This document shows, in pieces, positions 24,030 through 35,683 of a DNA stretch of 64,000 bases. Source of the DNA: Lanius collurio (taxonomy: Eukaryota; Chordata; Aves; Passeriformes; Laniidae); assembly GCA_020086605.1 (NCBI GenBank), contig JACBWW010000003.1, positions 7,018,899 through 7,082,898 on the forward strand. The letters are read 5' to 3'. The first letter of the stretch is position 1, and each line of letters begins with the position of its first letter. A program made the translations under genes and the position numbers. The notes under the pieces are model-generated. The model did not search any database, was not told where the DNA came from, and was given only the letters and a program-made list of their open reading frames with translations.

Positions 24030-24677
24030 TGTACTGGTTTTGGCTGGGGCAGAGTTAATTATCTTTGCAGCAGCCTATATGGTGCTATGTTGTGGGATTT
24101 TGATGAGAATTGTGTTGACAATAGCACAGGTATGTGTCAGCTACTGCTGAGCAGTGCATACACAGCATCAAAGCTGCTTTTACTTCTCACAATGATGCAC
24201 CAGTGAGTGGGCTGGGGGTGGGCAGGTTTGGAGGGGACAGACATGGGGCTGGGCAGGAAGTTCAGTGGGGACAGACACGGGGCAGAGCTGACCTCTGACA
24301 AAAGGCACATCCCATACCATACAACAAAATGATCAGCAATAAAAGCTGGGAGGAGTTTGCCAGGGCTGCTGTTGTTTGGGGACTGGCCAGGCACTAGTTG
24401 GCTCAAGGACAGAAATTGCTATTTCTTGCATCAGTTGTCTTTCTTGGGTGGTTTTTTTTTTTTTTTTTTTTTTTTTTTTGTTGCTTTCTGTGTGGGTGGG
24501 TGGGTGTTTTTTGTTCGTTTCTTTGTTAGTTTCCTTCCCTTTTTACTTATTAAACTGTGTTTATCTCAACCCATACATTTTCTCCCTTTGCCCCTCCTAT
24601 TCTCTCCCCCAGCCCATGGCAGGAGTGAGCAAGCAGCTCTGTGGGGCTGAGCTGCCCACCAGGGCTAACACACAACA
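24030..24677 (+). mobile_element. Solo LTR of an avian endogenous retrovirus
   Basis: Seen: it starts TGTACTGGTTTTGGCTGGGG and ends GGGCTAACACACAACA, giving the TG...CA ends of an LTR. Inside are a TATA-like AGCAATAAAAGC (24335-24346), an ATTAAA polyadenylation signal (24549-24554) followed by CTGTGTTTATCTCAACCC, and a run of 28 T (24452-24479). Known: I recall an abundant avian LTR family with this start and TTATCTCAACCCA in the R/U5 part. No gag, pol or env lies beside it, so it is a solo LTR left by recombination. Clear target-site duplications are not visible, which fits an old insertion. Confidence 0.82.
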
Positions 24678-27600
24678 CCAGATTGTTACAACTCTTTGCA
24701 GGGCTGTACTGAAATCCAGGTGAGAAGATCCACATCAAAACCAAGTCAGTATATATTGAGATCACACTCATAAAGAGAAGATGCTCTAGAAAAATCATAG
24801 ATTGTCTTTTAACTTGCTATGAATGCTTTAGACCACTCTGCCGTTTCTCTAATTTCAAATCACCATTGTAAAGACCACACAGTAACTAAATGTATTTGGT
24901 ATTAGGAAAGAATTACCCACTTAGTTCTTCAGAATGTAATCAGTGATGTGCAAAGCACAAGTTTATGAATAACTATTTGCCGTTTCTAATCTCCAGATCA
25001 CATTTTGACCTCAATTACAGATGCCTTCCAGTCAGGGGAGCAGAAACAAGACCACATTTTATTTAAGGCAGGACATAAAGATTGCAAATAGAAAAATGTA
25101 TGACCGGCTGTAACATTCACAGTTTGTAAATTGTGCTTTTCTGTCAGCAGTGTAGGTCAAATGGGATTATTTCTGTTCCCCCTCTGGATGATTTACATAA
25201 CAAATTAGTACAACAAGAACAACTTATTTCACAATCAGCCTGAAGTTTGCTTTTAGCGTAGGACCACCAGTTCTCATCAAGTTCAAGTGCTCAAATGATC
25301 TCTGAAAACAATTAATGGTTACTTCCCCAGTGGAATCACTCATTTCATTAGAGATTTTTGGAAGCATTTTCCCCAGTCAACAACTTTGGCTGTCATTTTC
25401 TGTAACACCATTTCTCAAAGCAAAAATATATCAGATTATTATGATTATGTGCAGTAAAACAAAGCAGTGTCAGGGATGAGTTCTTTAATATTTTTTCATC
25501 TTCATTTCAACAGAAAGGATCCATTTAGCAGCCTTCAGTCTGCCCCTAAGTGGTTAATGTAGTGTTCAGAACAGGTTTTTATTACCCTTTCTTCCTTCCC
25601 TGCCTCACTGCACACACGCTCATCTTTTTTTTTTCCTGCAACTTGATGCTTTTGGTTCTTTTCACTGTGTATTATCTGCTGCTGGCAGTAATCTCAGCTC
25701 TTCAACTGACAGCAAAATTATGAGGTGCTCAGCACAAGATGACAATTTTCCTTCCCTCATTCTAATTCATTTGTGCCGCCATCAAGGAATCAGCGTCATC
25801 TTTTCAACACGTTAACAGCTCTCTGCTGATAGAAAGCATTAGCTCTCCATTCTTCAGCAAGAGGTCAAAAATTATTTTTGTTTTGTAACATCCCATTAAA
25901 TTTTGTGCTTTGGAAAATTCCGTTGCTCTCTGATTTCAAGCAGCTAAGCTGTTGTCTCAGTTTGCACAGAGGGAAGAGAGGATTTGCTGTGAGATATCAA
26001 GTGACACAGGCAGCTAAAAGTCTTTCCTAGAGAGGACTGTATTCTACCACCAGCCTGGTTGACGGTTGATTACTTGCTTGCCTTGTTTTTTTTTTTTTGG
26101 CCTACTCTTAAGAAAAAGTCTCCTTGTTTCAGCATTCATGCAGAGGCTCCTGGCATTCTTTTTCTACCTTTAAAATAGTTTTAACTAAATGTTGCCATAG
26201 GCTTTTTGAAAGTTAAAAGACTCTGGCTTTATATATTACCAGACAAGATAACATCTATTTCTGTATACATGGCATAGCTTTATTCAGTCTTCTATACAGA
26301 TGAACTTATCTGGGTAGACAAGTGAGTTCCCTTATTCCCAGGGAATATTCATAACAGGAAACCTTGGTCAGTGTTACCCACACTCATTTGCATTCAGTGT
26401 AACAGAAGCTGAAAATCTTTGTCAGACAACTTGCACTAAACTGTTTGGTGAGCACAGTTCTGTTTCTGATGAGTGTACAGACAGATTACCAGGAGGGCCT
26501 TAAATAAGCCTGGCAGTAGACAGAGGGGCCTGTAGAGACTGCGGGGCTGTGCTGACTCTGCCAACAGCCCCAGGCACTGGAGCAGAGCCCAGCTGACCAG
26601 CTCAGTTCAAGGACACGTGAAGCTGGCAGTGATGCTCCTTGTGCTGCAACCAAACCTATGGTCCCAGGTTTTCCTACCTCTCTTTTAATTGCAGCACATT
26701 TAAATAGGAAGGGTAAAACTTGGAATAAGTCAAAACCAAAATAAGAAGAATGACAGATGGAAACAACCTGGTTAAAAATATCCCATACAGTGAGCATGCA
26801 GTAAAATATGCATACTGCAATATTTGCAGATAGGGCTGGGAGGAAGCAGAAGAGGAAAACTGTGGGTTTGAGTGAAAATAGAAGCTGAAGAGCTAATTCA
26901 GCATTCACCTCAGCACTGTCAGAGCCCTGGCAGAGAAATCATCAGGACTCCTGAGATCTGCAGCAGTGATAGCAGGACATCCAAAGGACAGGGTTTGAGG
27001 AAGAGAAACCCGTCCATTGGGGCAGAGGTGAACGACAGAAAAAATCTCATCAATATTTTGAAACTGTTGAGGAGATCCAGCTTTCTTCTACTCCATCTGC
27101 CAGCCACAATTGCTTCATGCATCTCCAGGGTGTTTTGAGGGGGTCCTGACAAGGGATATAGGCACTTCCGCCCCTTGCTGAGCACTAACAATCTGACACA
27201 AATCAAGCTGACTGCTCTTTTCCATGGCAGTGTTGTAGGCTCATTTCCCAGGAAACTAGGAGCTCTGTGAACCTTTAGTTTATTACTGTTACCCAGGGAG
27301 TAACTGTGTATCTATTTCCAGTTTTACATCAGACAGCATCTGAAATTAATATTCTTTAATAAACAAAAAAATGTGTGTTGTTCTCATCCCAGGGTGAACA
27401 CACATATAGTTAGATCTTTGGCAGACCTTATTTCTGCTCTACCTGCACCTAAGAGCAATCCTTAGGTTTTGTTCCCTGCTGTCCTATATTGTTGGATTTG
27501 TGTATTTAACCATGATTCAACAAAAAGAGGGAAAAAACCTGCCACAAACACAAAGACTCCACTCCTCCTCACTCTTCCCAGCTGCACACACCCGATCGAC

Positions 27601-30600
27601 TCATTTCCTTTCCCAGCAAAGGAATTAGGCCCCTGCAATGCTGTTATTTCCAAAACAAGGATGTTCAGCCATAAAACTTTTGCTTTTGTGTTAGGGAAAA
27701 TGTGCCAGATGTCCTTGCAGCACAAGGGACCGGCCTGGACATGAGCACACAGTGTACACCAGTTAGTTTGGAGAGACGCAATATCTGCCAATGTATTTAA
27801 TACAACACATGCCAGCACACTGAGCACAGAACGTGCCAAAGCTGAGACAGCAGGAGATGCTCACGCCAGGGAATGGAAGCTGCCCAGTGAAGTCTTTTCA
27901 GTTCCCTGTAGTACTTAAAAAAAGTAATCTCTCCTGAAGCAACTTCCTGCTTCACCAGACTTGTGATCCTCCTTTTCTTTTTTTCCAAGGGCATTAAATT
28001 ATCATTTGCTTCTTATTCCCTTGGAAGACCCACCTACTTTATGCTAATTCTCTTGTGAAGTGCAGCTTCTCCCGAAAGACCTTTCACAGAGCTTGCAATG
28101 TTTTCTGTGTAACGATGATTTCCCCATGAAATAGGCTTGATTTGAAAGTGTTTCCTTGAGCTGCCAACTCAGTCAAGTCCCCAGCAGCTGAGCTGGCTTT
28201 CTTCCACCTTAAGCTGGAATGACGCTGGTAATGGAGGGTCGCGCTGATAAGCTCCAGGCTCCGGCGGCGCCTGTGTGACCGTGTGGCCATCAGCTGCCGC
28301 TCCAAGTGACAGCTTGGTCTATCTGCTGGCTCTAATGCCGTCACATGCAGTGAAGCCAGCAGAGCTGATGGCGGCCAGTGCTGCAGAGGGGTGCTAAGGA
28401 GGCATGAAAAGCACTATCTAGGGCCTGAAGATACCTACTCAAGTGAAAACACACCAACTTTAATTAATTTTCAGAATGTGAATGCACTGAGAGACTATTT
28501 TGCTGCGGACTGGACAGAAAGAATTTTTCTCCCCTTTACAGTGTTTTCCAAACGTGTAAGAAATCCCTAAAGGAAGACCAAAATGCCCCCCTCCTCCCTG
28601 ATATGACACCATGTAACATAAATTCATGCAAATTCAGACACAATCTTGCTCACAGGGGAAAAGAAACCATATAGCAGCACTGAAAGAAACAGTTTAGAAT
28701 GCCACTAAATTACACGTGCCATGTAATTTGTATTTCCCCTCTTTGGCAAATCAGAGCTCTTCTCTCCTGCTAGCTCTCAGTGTCGGTACTTGAATGCCGA
28801 ACTGCCGCTCGGAGCACACAGAGTTCACCCAGGGAACCCAGAGGGAATTCAGTGTCCATTAGCTATGGTAAAAGGGAAAAATGTCTTTGCTATGTTTCAG
28901 CTGGACTGTTAGTGCTAGGATTTCTGAGGACAGAAATGCTGTTTATAAAGCATCAGTTGGCAAAAAGATGTTTCATTACTGAAGCACTGTTGAAAAATCT
29001 GGCTATTTAACAGACATGTAAATGCTCAGTTTTTTGAAAGCCTGACTTTTCCTTTTCTGTCACTGTCTTTTTCTACTGTCACTTGTTATTCTGAAGTGTT
29101 AAGTGTTTCTGGATATGTCTCTAAAGCTTTCTTGTTTTTTGCTGATCTCTTTCACATCTTCATTAAATAGAAACATGTTGAGGAGAGTGCAACTTTTTTA
29201 ATATATCTCGTCAAAACTGAAATACTGCAGGAAAATAACAATGGGATTGAATTTTGATTTAATCCATTAGCTATGCAGGAGAGCTGTGTACCTAATACTA
29301 CAAAGCATGTATGTGATCTCCTTATAAGGTGAAAGGAGAAGATTTTGCAGCTGAGTTTTATGCTTGTCCTTTGTATTTACTGGCTTTTCATTCTCTTTTT
29401 CCATAAGTGCTCTTGCTCCTGGAGGAGCCAACATTTTTTTCAGTGCTGCTTGAGAACAGTATACCAGCCACTAGTTTGTCTTGTGAGTAACGAATGACAC
29501 CTTGTGGCAGTAAAGTGCTAAAATAAAAATAATCCTATTCCATTTTGGATCATCTGTCCACTCCCTCTCGGGCAAAGTTTTCTTTAACCACAATTTCTTT
29601 GAGGAGCCAAAGAAATATCAGTACAAAGATGAGCTTGTGCTTTTTTTATTAAAGTATTTATATGGTTAAGAACAATTACACTTCCTGTCTCCTAGGGAGA
29701 GAAAATAACTTTGGAGGCTTTGCTGACCTAGCAGCCAGACAAGGTTTTTTCTACTCCATCCAAACTATCCTTCAGGGACAAGGTAGCCCAAGGATCGTCT
29801 CACTGTGAGACTTCACTCCTAGTTCTTTGTCAGAATTTGAGGAACAATTTTTCTCCATAAAACCATTTGCAAGAACTGGGCAAGCTGGAGTAGGACAATC
29901 TCCCAGTAAACTTTTCTGATACTGTAAGCCCTGGTTCCCCAGCCCCTTGTCAGACCTCTCCAGGACAGACATTGGCCTAGGAAGCAGAAGAAATGTGTGA
30001 GCATGCCATCATAATCTGGGGACAGGATGAGTTTTGGCTTCAGGATGTTGTTTCTGCTTGCATAAAACTTGACAAATAACCTTTGAGATTCTCTTTAAAT
30101 CTCTGTTTTCTTAATTGTCATACTAGCAAAAAAGGGGACTCAAAACTATCTCAAGGAAATGGAAGTGTAATGGTCTTGAAACACCCCTCACTCCAACCTG
30201 GCATTTCTTCCCATGTGGGGATTTATTGTTTGAATAGCACCAACTCCTAGGAACTCAGTGTGCTGGGCTTAGTACAAACAAAGTATTCAAAGGTAGTTAG
30301 ACATCACTTCATGTCCTCTGTTTCTACATAGTGCACAAGAAGAATCAGGTAGGCATACTGGGTTAAAGCCGATGATGTGCGCTGGGAAGATAAGACAAGA
30401 ATGAAAGAGGGAAAAACCAGACATTTCTACTCATCCATTTGGTTTAGGTGATGTCAGATGAGAATGATTTGTACTGCAGCACAGAAAAGGTGAATTTGGA
30501 GCAGAGATGCCAGAGAGGGTATGTCGAACTTCAGGTATTGGCTGAAATCTTTGCCCAGGGAGAAAAGGAGAGTGAGGAAGACAATGCGAATCATCTTCCT

Positions 30601-31705
30601 GCTCTTGAAAAGTTCACTGGGCTGGGCTGGAGGCTGGCAGGGAGAGTGTTACCTGATTGAAGCTGTTTTGCCTGTGCAGAGTGCACAACTTCTCCCAAAG
30701 TACAAGAGTCATCTCTTGAAGATGCCCAGGGAAAAAAAAAAAAACCACTGACTTTTTCATGAGTGACCATTATAATGAAGTAAATGGCCATTTGTCCACA
30801 GTGACAATGTCAGACACTTTAACCCATGCAACAAATGAAGCCAGGGTAAGCCATATTTTCCAGCTCTGTTGCTTTTTGAGCTTTAAGATCACTTTTCAAT
30901 GAACCTTTTATGAATTTAAGAGCTGAAAGACTCCTCCAAACCTCTTTCCTAAGCAAAGGGCAATGCTTGTTCTGAATTTCCCAGTCTGGAAGAATTTGCT
31001 TCGCACGAACATTTTGCTTGTGCAGGAGCCCTTCTGGACATCACATATTGTTCCAAACCATGTTTCAGTTGGTAGCAGTAATATCTCTCTTTGTAGGCCT
31101 CATGTGCATCACCTTCTATGTCATTCTCTTCATTTTCTTCTATGTTAAGCGATGACAGCTCCTTCTCCACTCACATCACATCAACAAAGTCAGTTCTCAT
31201 GACTGTGCCACCTGTTCTCCAGAGCCAGTGAACATTTTGGAGCCCCTGAAAAAGGCTGATCCCAGCACTATTCAGCTGCAATAGTGTTTCCAGCTGAACT
31301 GGGTGTTTCCAGCAGTGTGTGAAAGTTTTCACATACACTGAGTCCCAGGTCAGTGTAAAGTTGTGTGGACACACAACTGTACATCTGCCCAGAGGGTGCC
31401 AGATGGATTGATTCTGTGCCAAACCAGCTGGCAGCTGCAGGAGGCACCCAAGGCTGTCCCACCATGGCGTGTGTGGTTGTGCTCCTAAAGGATAAAACAC
31501 CTCTTGATGGCCAGCTCTTGATGTGGGGGTTGAATTGGATGCACAATTTTGGTTATGGCCAAACCTGAAGGGAGAGGAGCCTTAGCATTTCAAAAAATGA
31601 CCCTAGGACAAAACCTAGGAATTTTTAGTTTTCAGGACTGAAAGGGCCTGTCTTTGTTTAATATAGGTAGAAGACCTTAGGTACTTGGCATTGCTTTTTA
31701 GCTGA
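24678..31705. other. Unique intergenic sequence
   Basis: Seven kilobases without a gene or recognisable transposon. The AT-rich part at 25.0-26.2 kb looks unbroken by repeats, which fits but does not prove conserved non-coding sequence. A short poly-T lies near 26084-26096. A CpG-bearing block at 28.18-28.40 kb is listed separately. Confidence 0.5.
28180..28400. promoter_or_regulatory. Candidate distal regulatory element
   Basis: In CpG-poor surroundings this 220-base block has a cluster of CpGs (GGTCGCGCTGATAAGC, CCGGCGGCGCC). It carries a GATA-type site (TGATAAG near 28244), E-boxes CAGCTG near 28194 and CATCAGCTG near 28289, and a palindromic feel. No exon signals are present. Calling it an enhancer is inference from composition and motifs only. 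Confidence 0.3.
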
Positions 31706-31836
31706 ATCCTTGGAAACCTTTCAAAGCACAGTTGGAGAGGGCCCTGAAAAATGTTGTTTGACCTCAATCTGGACATGGAGTTAGACCAAATGCCCTCCAG
31801 AAGCCCCTTCCAATCTCAATTTTTCTATCATTCTCT
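31706..31836 (+). mobile_element. CR1 LINE 3' end, short (E)
   Basis: About 130 bases with the CR1 3' terminal pattern: AGACCAAATGCCCTCCAGAAG, then CCCCTTCCAATCTCAATTTT and a decayed tail TCTATCATTCT. It is heavily truncated at the 5' side. Confidence 0.75.
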
Positions 31837-34800
31837 GAGCAAGCTGTATGACACATCAAACCAAGTTTCAGACTAGAAAGCTTTCAATAAAGCTGTGATC
31901 AGGGTCTTCATTTTGAAGAGAAGCTCAGGCCTAACTCATAGTTTATTTACATCATGATGCAAATGCTATCACTCTGCTGGAGACACAAGATGCCTCTTTT
32001 TGTAATTTGGAACATAATTTTCAAGTTTAAGCTTTTGCAGCCTGGAAATTTCATAATTTCAGAAGAAAAAGAATGTGCCTATGGGATTGAGGCAAACTAC
32101 TTTTGAAACATGATTTTTTGGACTCGGTGATTTATTTTTATTATCTGGATGACCACTGATGTGCCTTCACAGCAGTGCACCAAGTTCAAGTCTTTTATTC
32201 TCTGCAAAAGTTTATTTTTATACAGTCATTTGTTTCAGAGGGAAGCAAGGTGGGGCAGAAACAAAGCCCAGAAATGTTTAACCAGGCATGCTCTTCTAAG
32301 GCAGTTAGTTAGTAAAAGCATCTGAGTCATGAGTCAGGGGAAGGAAAAGTTTCTGTCAAACTATAGAGAAATTTGAACCCATTTGGATCCCACCTGGTCT
32401 CTTGTGCAATCTCAGTTTGAGAATACGATAGGTTAGAATACAGGTTTAGACTTTTCTTTGGCTTTGAGTCATACCATTAGGGTCTCCATCAGATTTATAA
32501 AGTCAGAAATCATAAAGGCAAATGTCTGCACTGGAACTCCATATAATATTAGGTGCAGAAGGGGGTGATTCTTTGTTTAAGTCCATTCTAAAAGGTGAGC
32601 AGCACCTTCTGACAGGATTATTAAAACAGACAATTTATCTGAAGGGGTAGTGGAAGGTAAACAATAACTCATCTTTAAAAATCTTAGTCTAAGTGCTACC
32701 TCTTTCTCTGGTTTAAGGTAACCAAGTATGTTATAATTATAGAAGATAATTAACCACTCCTTATTCTAAGGAATATTATTTAAAATTCTTGAAGCATAGT
32801 AATAATCACTAATATATAAATACAAAATCTGAATCCAAGGAAATAAATTTACTTACAGAAAGTCAATTGTGAAGACTGAAACGCAAACAGGGTGTGAGTT
32901 TCTCTCATAATCCCTCATATGGGACTATATACCATGGTGCTTGCAAAAGCATAACCCTGCAAAACAAAGACATAAATTTCTGGCCTGTGAAGTTCCTGGA
33001 GTGCTGTGTTTGGCACTGGAGTCATAATTGCCAAAGGTAACTTTAAAGAAAAAAAGCAGAATAATAAAAGCATAGGGCTGGAGAAAACAGAGATGTGTTA
33101 GCAATCAGTACATATTTTAAAAGAGTAAGAAGAGAAAAAATAGTCACAAGAATAGAGAGTACAGCTAAACCCAGGAAATTTGAGATGAAATTAACAGACG
33201 AGTTGATTAACAAGGCCATCAGAAATGACACTTTAAAAGAAAAAGTAAGGGAGCAGGCTTCAAAGGAAAAGACTGAAAGCAGCTCAATAAATTTGGGGAG
33301 GAATATCACTTAAAACCATACTTATTCTTGATTAAGAGGCCTTTAGAGTGAGACCTACTCATCTAATAAAAGCATTCTAATAAAGTGTTCCAAAGGTTCT
33401 TAAGAGACACAAATTTGCTGTGTGTTTTCTGGTGTTCTGTTTGGGTGCACCTTTCAAGGAGGAAGACTACACTAAAGTCATACTGGAAACACACATGTGA
33501 ACTCATCTATCACAGCAACTCCTATTTTAGGCATCCTCCTTTGCAGAAACACAGTCCTATATACCCTGAGTTTATCCATCTGAAAGGGTTTAGCAGCTGG
33601 TTTAGCTCTCACTAAAGCCTGTGAAAGGCTGGATAGCCTGAAAGCCTAGCTTAATGAACTGGTTTCACTGCACTGGGTAACTGTCTGCAAGTGGAAAAAA
33701 AGGAAGTTAAGGAAAAGATTAAGGAAACAACAGAATTTTGCCTTGAGTACAATATATATTTATTGACCCATAAGTGGTGCAGCTGTATTTTTAATGTTTG
33801 ATGAGAAAAAGCTAAGATAAATATTTCAAGAGGTATGATCGTCTTGCCTCCTGCTGTCATTCTGGGCCAGCAACCTAGTTTAAAAGCTTTTTTTTTTTTC
33901 AGACGTGAGCTTCCTGCAGTGTTTCTGACTCAAATCTATGTACACACATGGGAAGCATTAGATGATCTCTAAATCCTAAATGTTCAATGTTTTGTGGCAG
34001 GTCCTGTAGAATAGTTGAGCACAGAACAAGAAATCTCCCACAGCTACCTAAAAAGACTTCTCAATGTGCAATGGTGTGCCAAGTTTATTGGCAAAAAAAA
34101 AAAAATCCAAATGCTTGCCAATCTTTGAAATTGTTTCTAAAAATATTTAGTATATATGTGATCATGCAGCTGAGATTTCTGGAATGATTAATCCAATTAA
34201 TTTTAGAAGAAATTGCCTGCAGGCCAACAAATAAAAAGCAAGAAGAAAGCATTAATTAAGATCACAAAATGAACTTTAAATAATTAGAAAGAAAATACTG
34301 TTTCCTCAAATACAAAATTTATCCATGGTCTCTTTGCGATCCCTTTTTTAGAGTATATGAAATTTACATCATGTTTTCATATAGGGTGAATAAGCCTGTC
34401 ATATCTTCCCACTTAATAAAGAGTTGCAAGAGGCATCCCATTTAGCAGCAAGGAAAACTGAAAGCTTATTTTTCACATATTTTTTAAAATACACATTGAG
34501 GTCGTGGCCCCACTGAAATGTGCAGCTGGAGGAGACCACAAGTGGGAGGTAAAAAGTGCAGCTGGAAGCAATTTCTCCTGCATCATGCCTTGGCCTGGTC
34601 AAGGTTGCTTTGGACCCAGAGCAAAGTGGTCATTTAAAATCATATGTAGAAAAGAGTGTCACACTTTTCCTTGTGAGAAGCTCTAGAACAACAACCACCT
34701 GCTCTGACGGGGCACCTACTGCAATCTGCACAGTCCTCTGATGGTACTACTGCCTAGAAATGACTTATTGATGCCACAGTCATATGAGATTGTCAATCCC

Positions 34801-35500
34801 AGCCTTGTCATATCAACATGCTACTCCTTACAGGTTTCAGTCAGCTCTTGATGAGGGCTGGAATCTCTCTTTTTACCCTGAAACCTTCAGAGGGTTGACT
34901 GCCACAGCCAGAGTGAAGAAGACAGTGGCTATCACAAACATTTGCAGAGCAATACTAACACTGAGCCTACTACAATTGTTTAAGCCTGTTTCACCACTAG
35001 ATGAACAACTCACAGTGTTGGGCCAACACTATCTACCCAAGATAAATGAAATGGGCAGCTTTACAGCTAAACCTACACAGCAAGAGGGTATGTGTTTTCC
35101 AGTTTTAAGCATTTCAGAAATGTTCTGGGAGGGACGCACATCCATTTAGCCATTGCCTTGACTTTTAATTAAAAAAAAAAAAAAAAGAAAGTATAATCTT
35201 AATTCTACAGGATAGTTCCAAATTTCAGGGGGTTGGAGAGCCAAAAGAAAAGTGTTTCTCTCTTTACACAGAGGGTGGGTGAGGACCTGAAGGCTGCATT
35301 TCAATACCACTCCTTGATATGGGAACGAGAGGTCAACCCCTTGCCATACCTCAGCCATGTCCCAGAAAGCACCTACGGACAGAGGGCAAATTTCTGGGTA
35401 GCTTCTGATTTTGAACATCTGGGCAATCATAATGATTTCAGCAGGGTATTACATATTTCAAGAGAGAAAGCACTGTTGGACCTGACATGCTGGGTAACAC
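31837..35500. other. Unique intergenic sequence
   Basis: AT-rich unique DNA. It has poly-T or poly-A runs near 33888, 34096 and 35169 and no repeat family I recognise. Open frames up to 121 residues (34784-35149) show no domain and no splice support. Confidence 0.55.
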
Positions 35501-35683
35501 CATCCCATCCCACCCTACCCCATCCCATCCCATCCCATCCCATCCCATCCCATCCCATCCCATCCCATCCCATCCCATCCCATCCCATCCCATCCCATCC
35601 CATCCCATCCCATCCCATCCCATCCCATCCCATCCCATCCCATCCCATCCCATCCCATCCCATCCCATCCCATCCCATCCCAT
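35501..35683. repeat. (CATCC)n pentanucleotide microsatellite
   Basis: After two imperfect units near 35511-35520 the array has 32 uninterrupted CATCC units at 35521-35680 and ends in CAT. Because five is not a multiple of three, every frame cycles through a five-residue repeat (SHPIP on the plus strand, GWDGM on the minus strand), which creates spurious open frames of 80-150 residues. Confidence 0.99.

Noticed and set aside
24357..24723. Phe-rich open frames near 24.4-24.7 kb
   Set aside because: They come from the T28 run and the LTR; no coding evidence.
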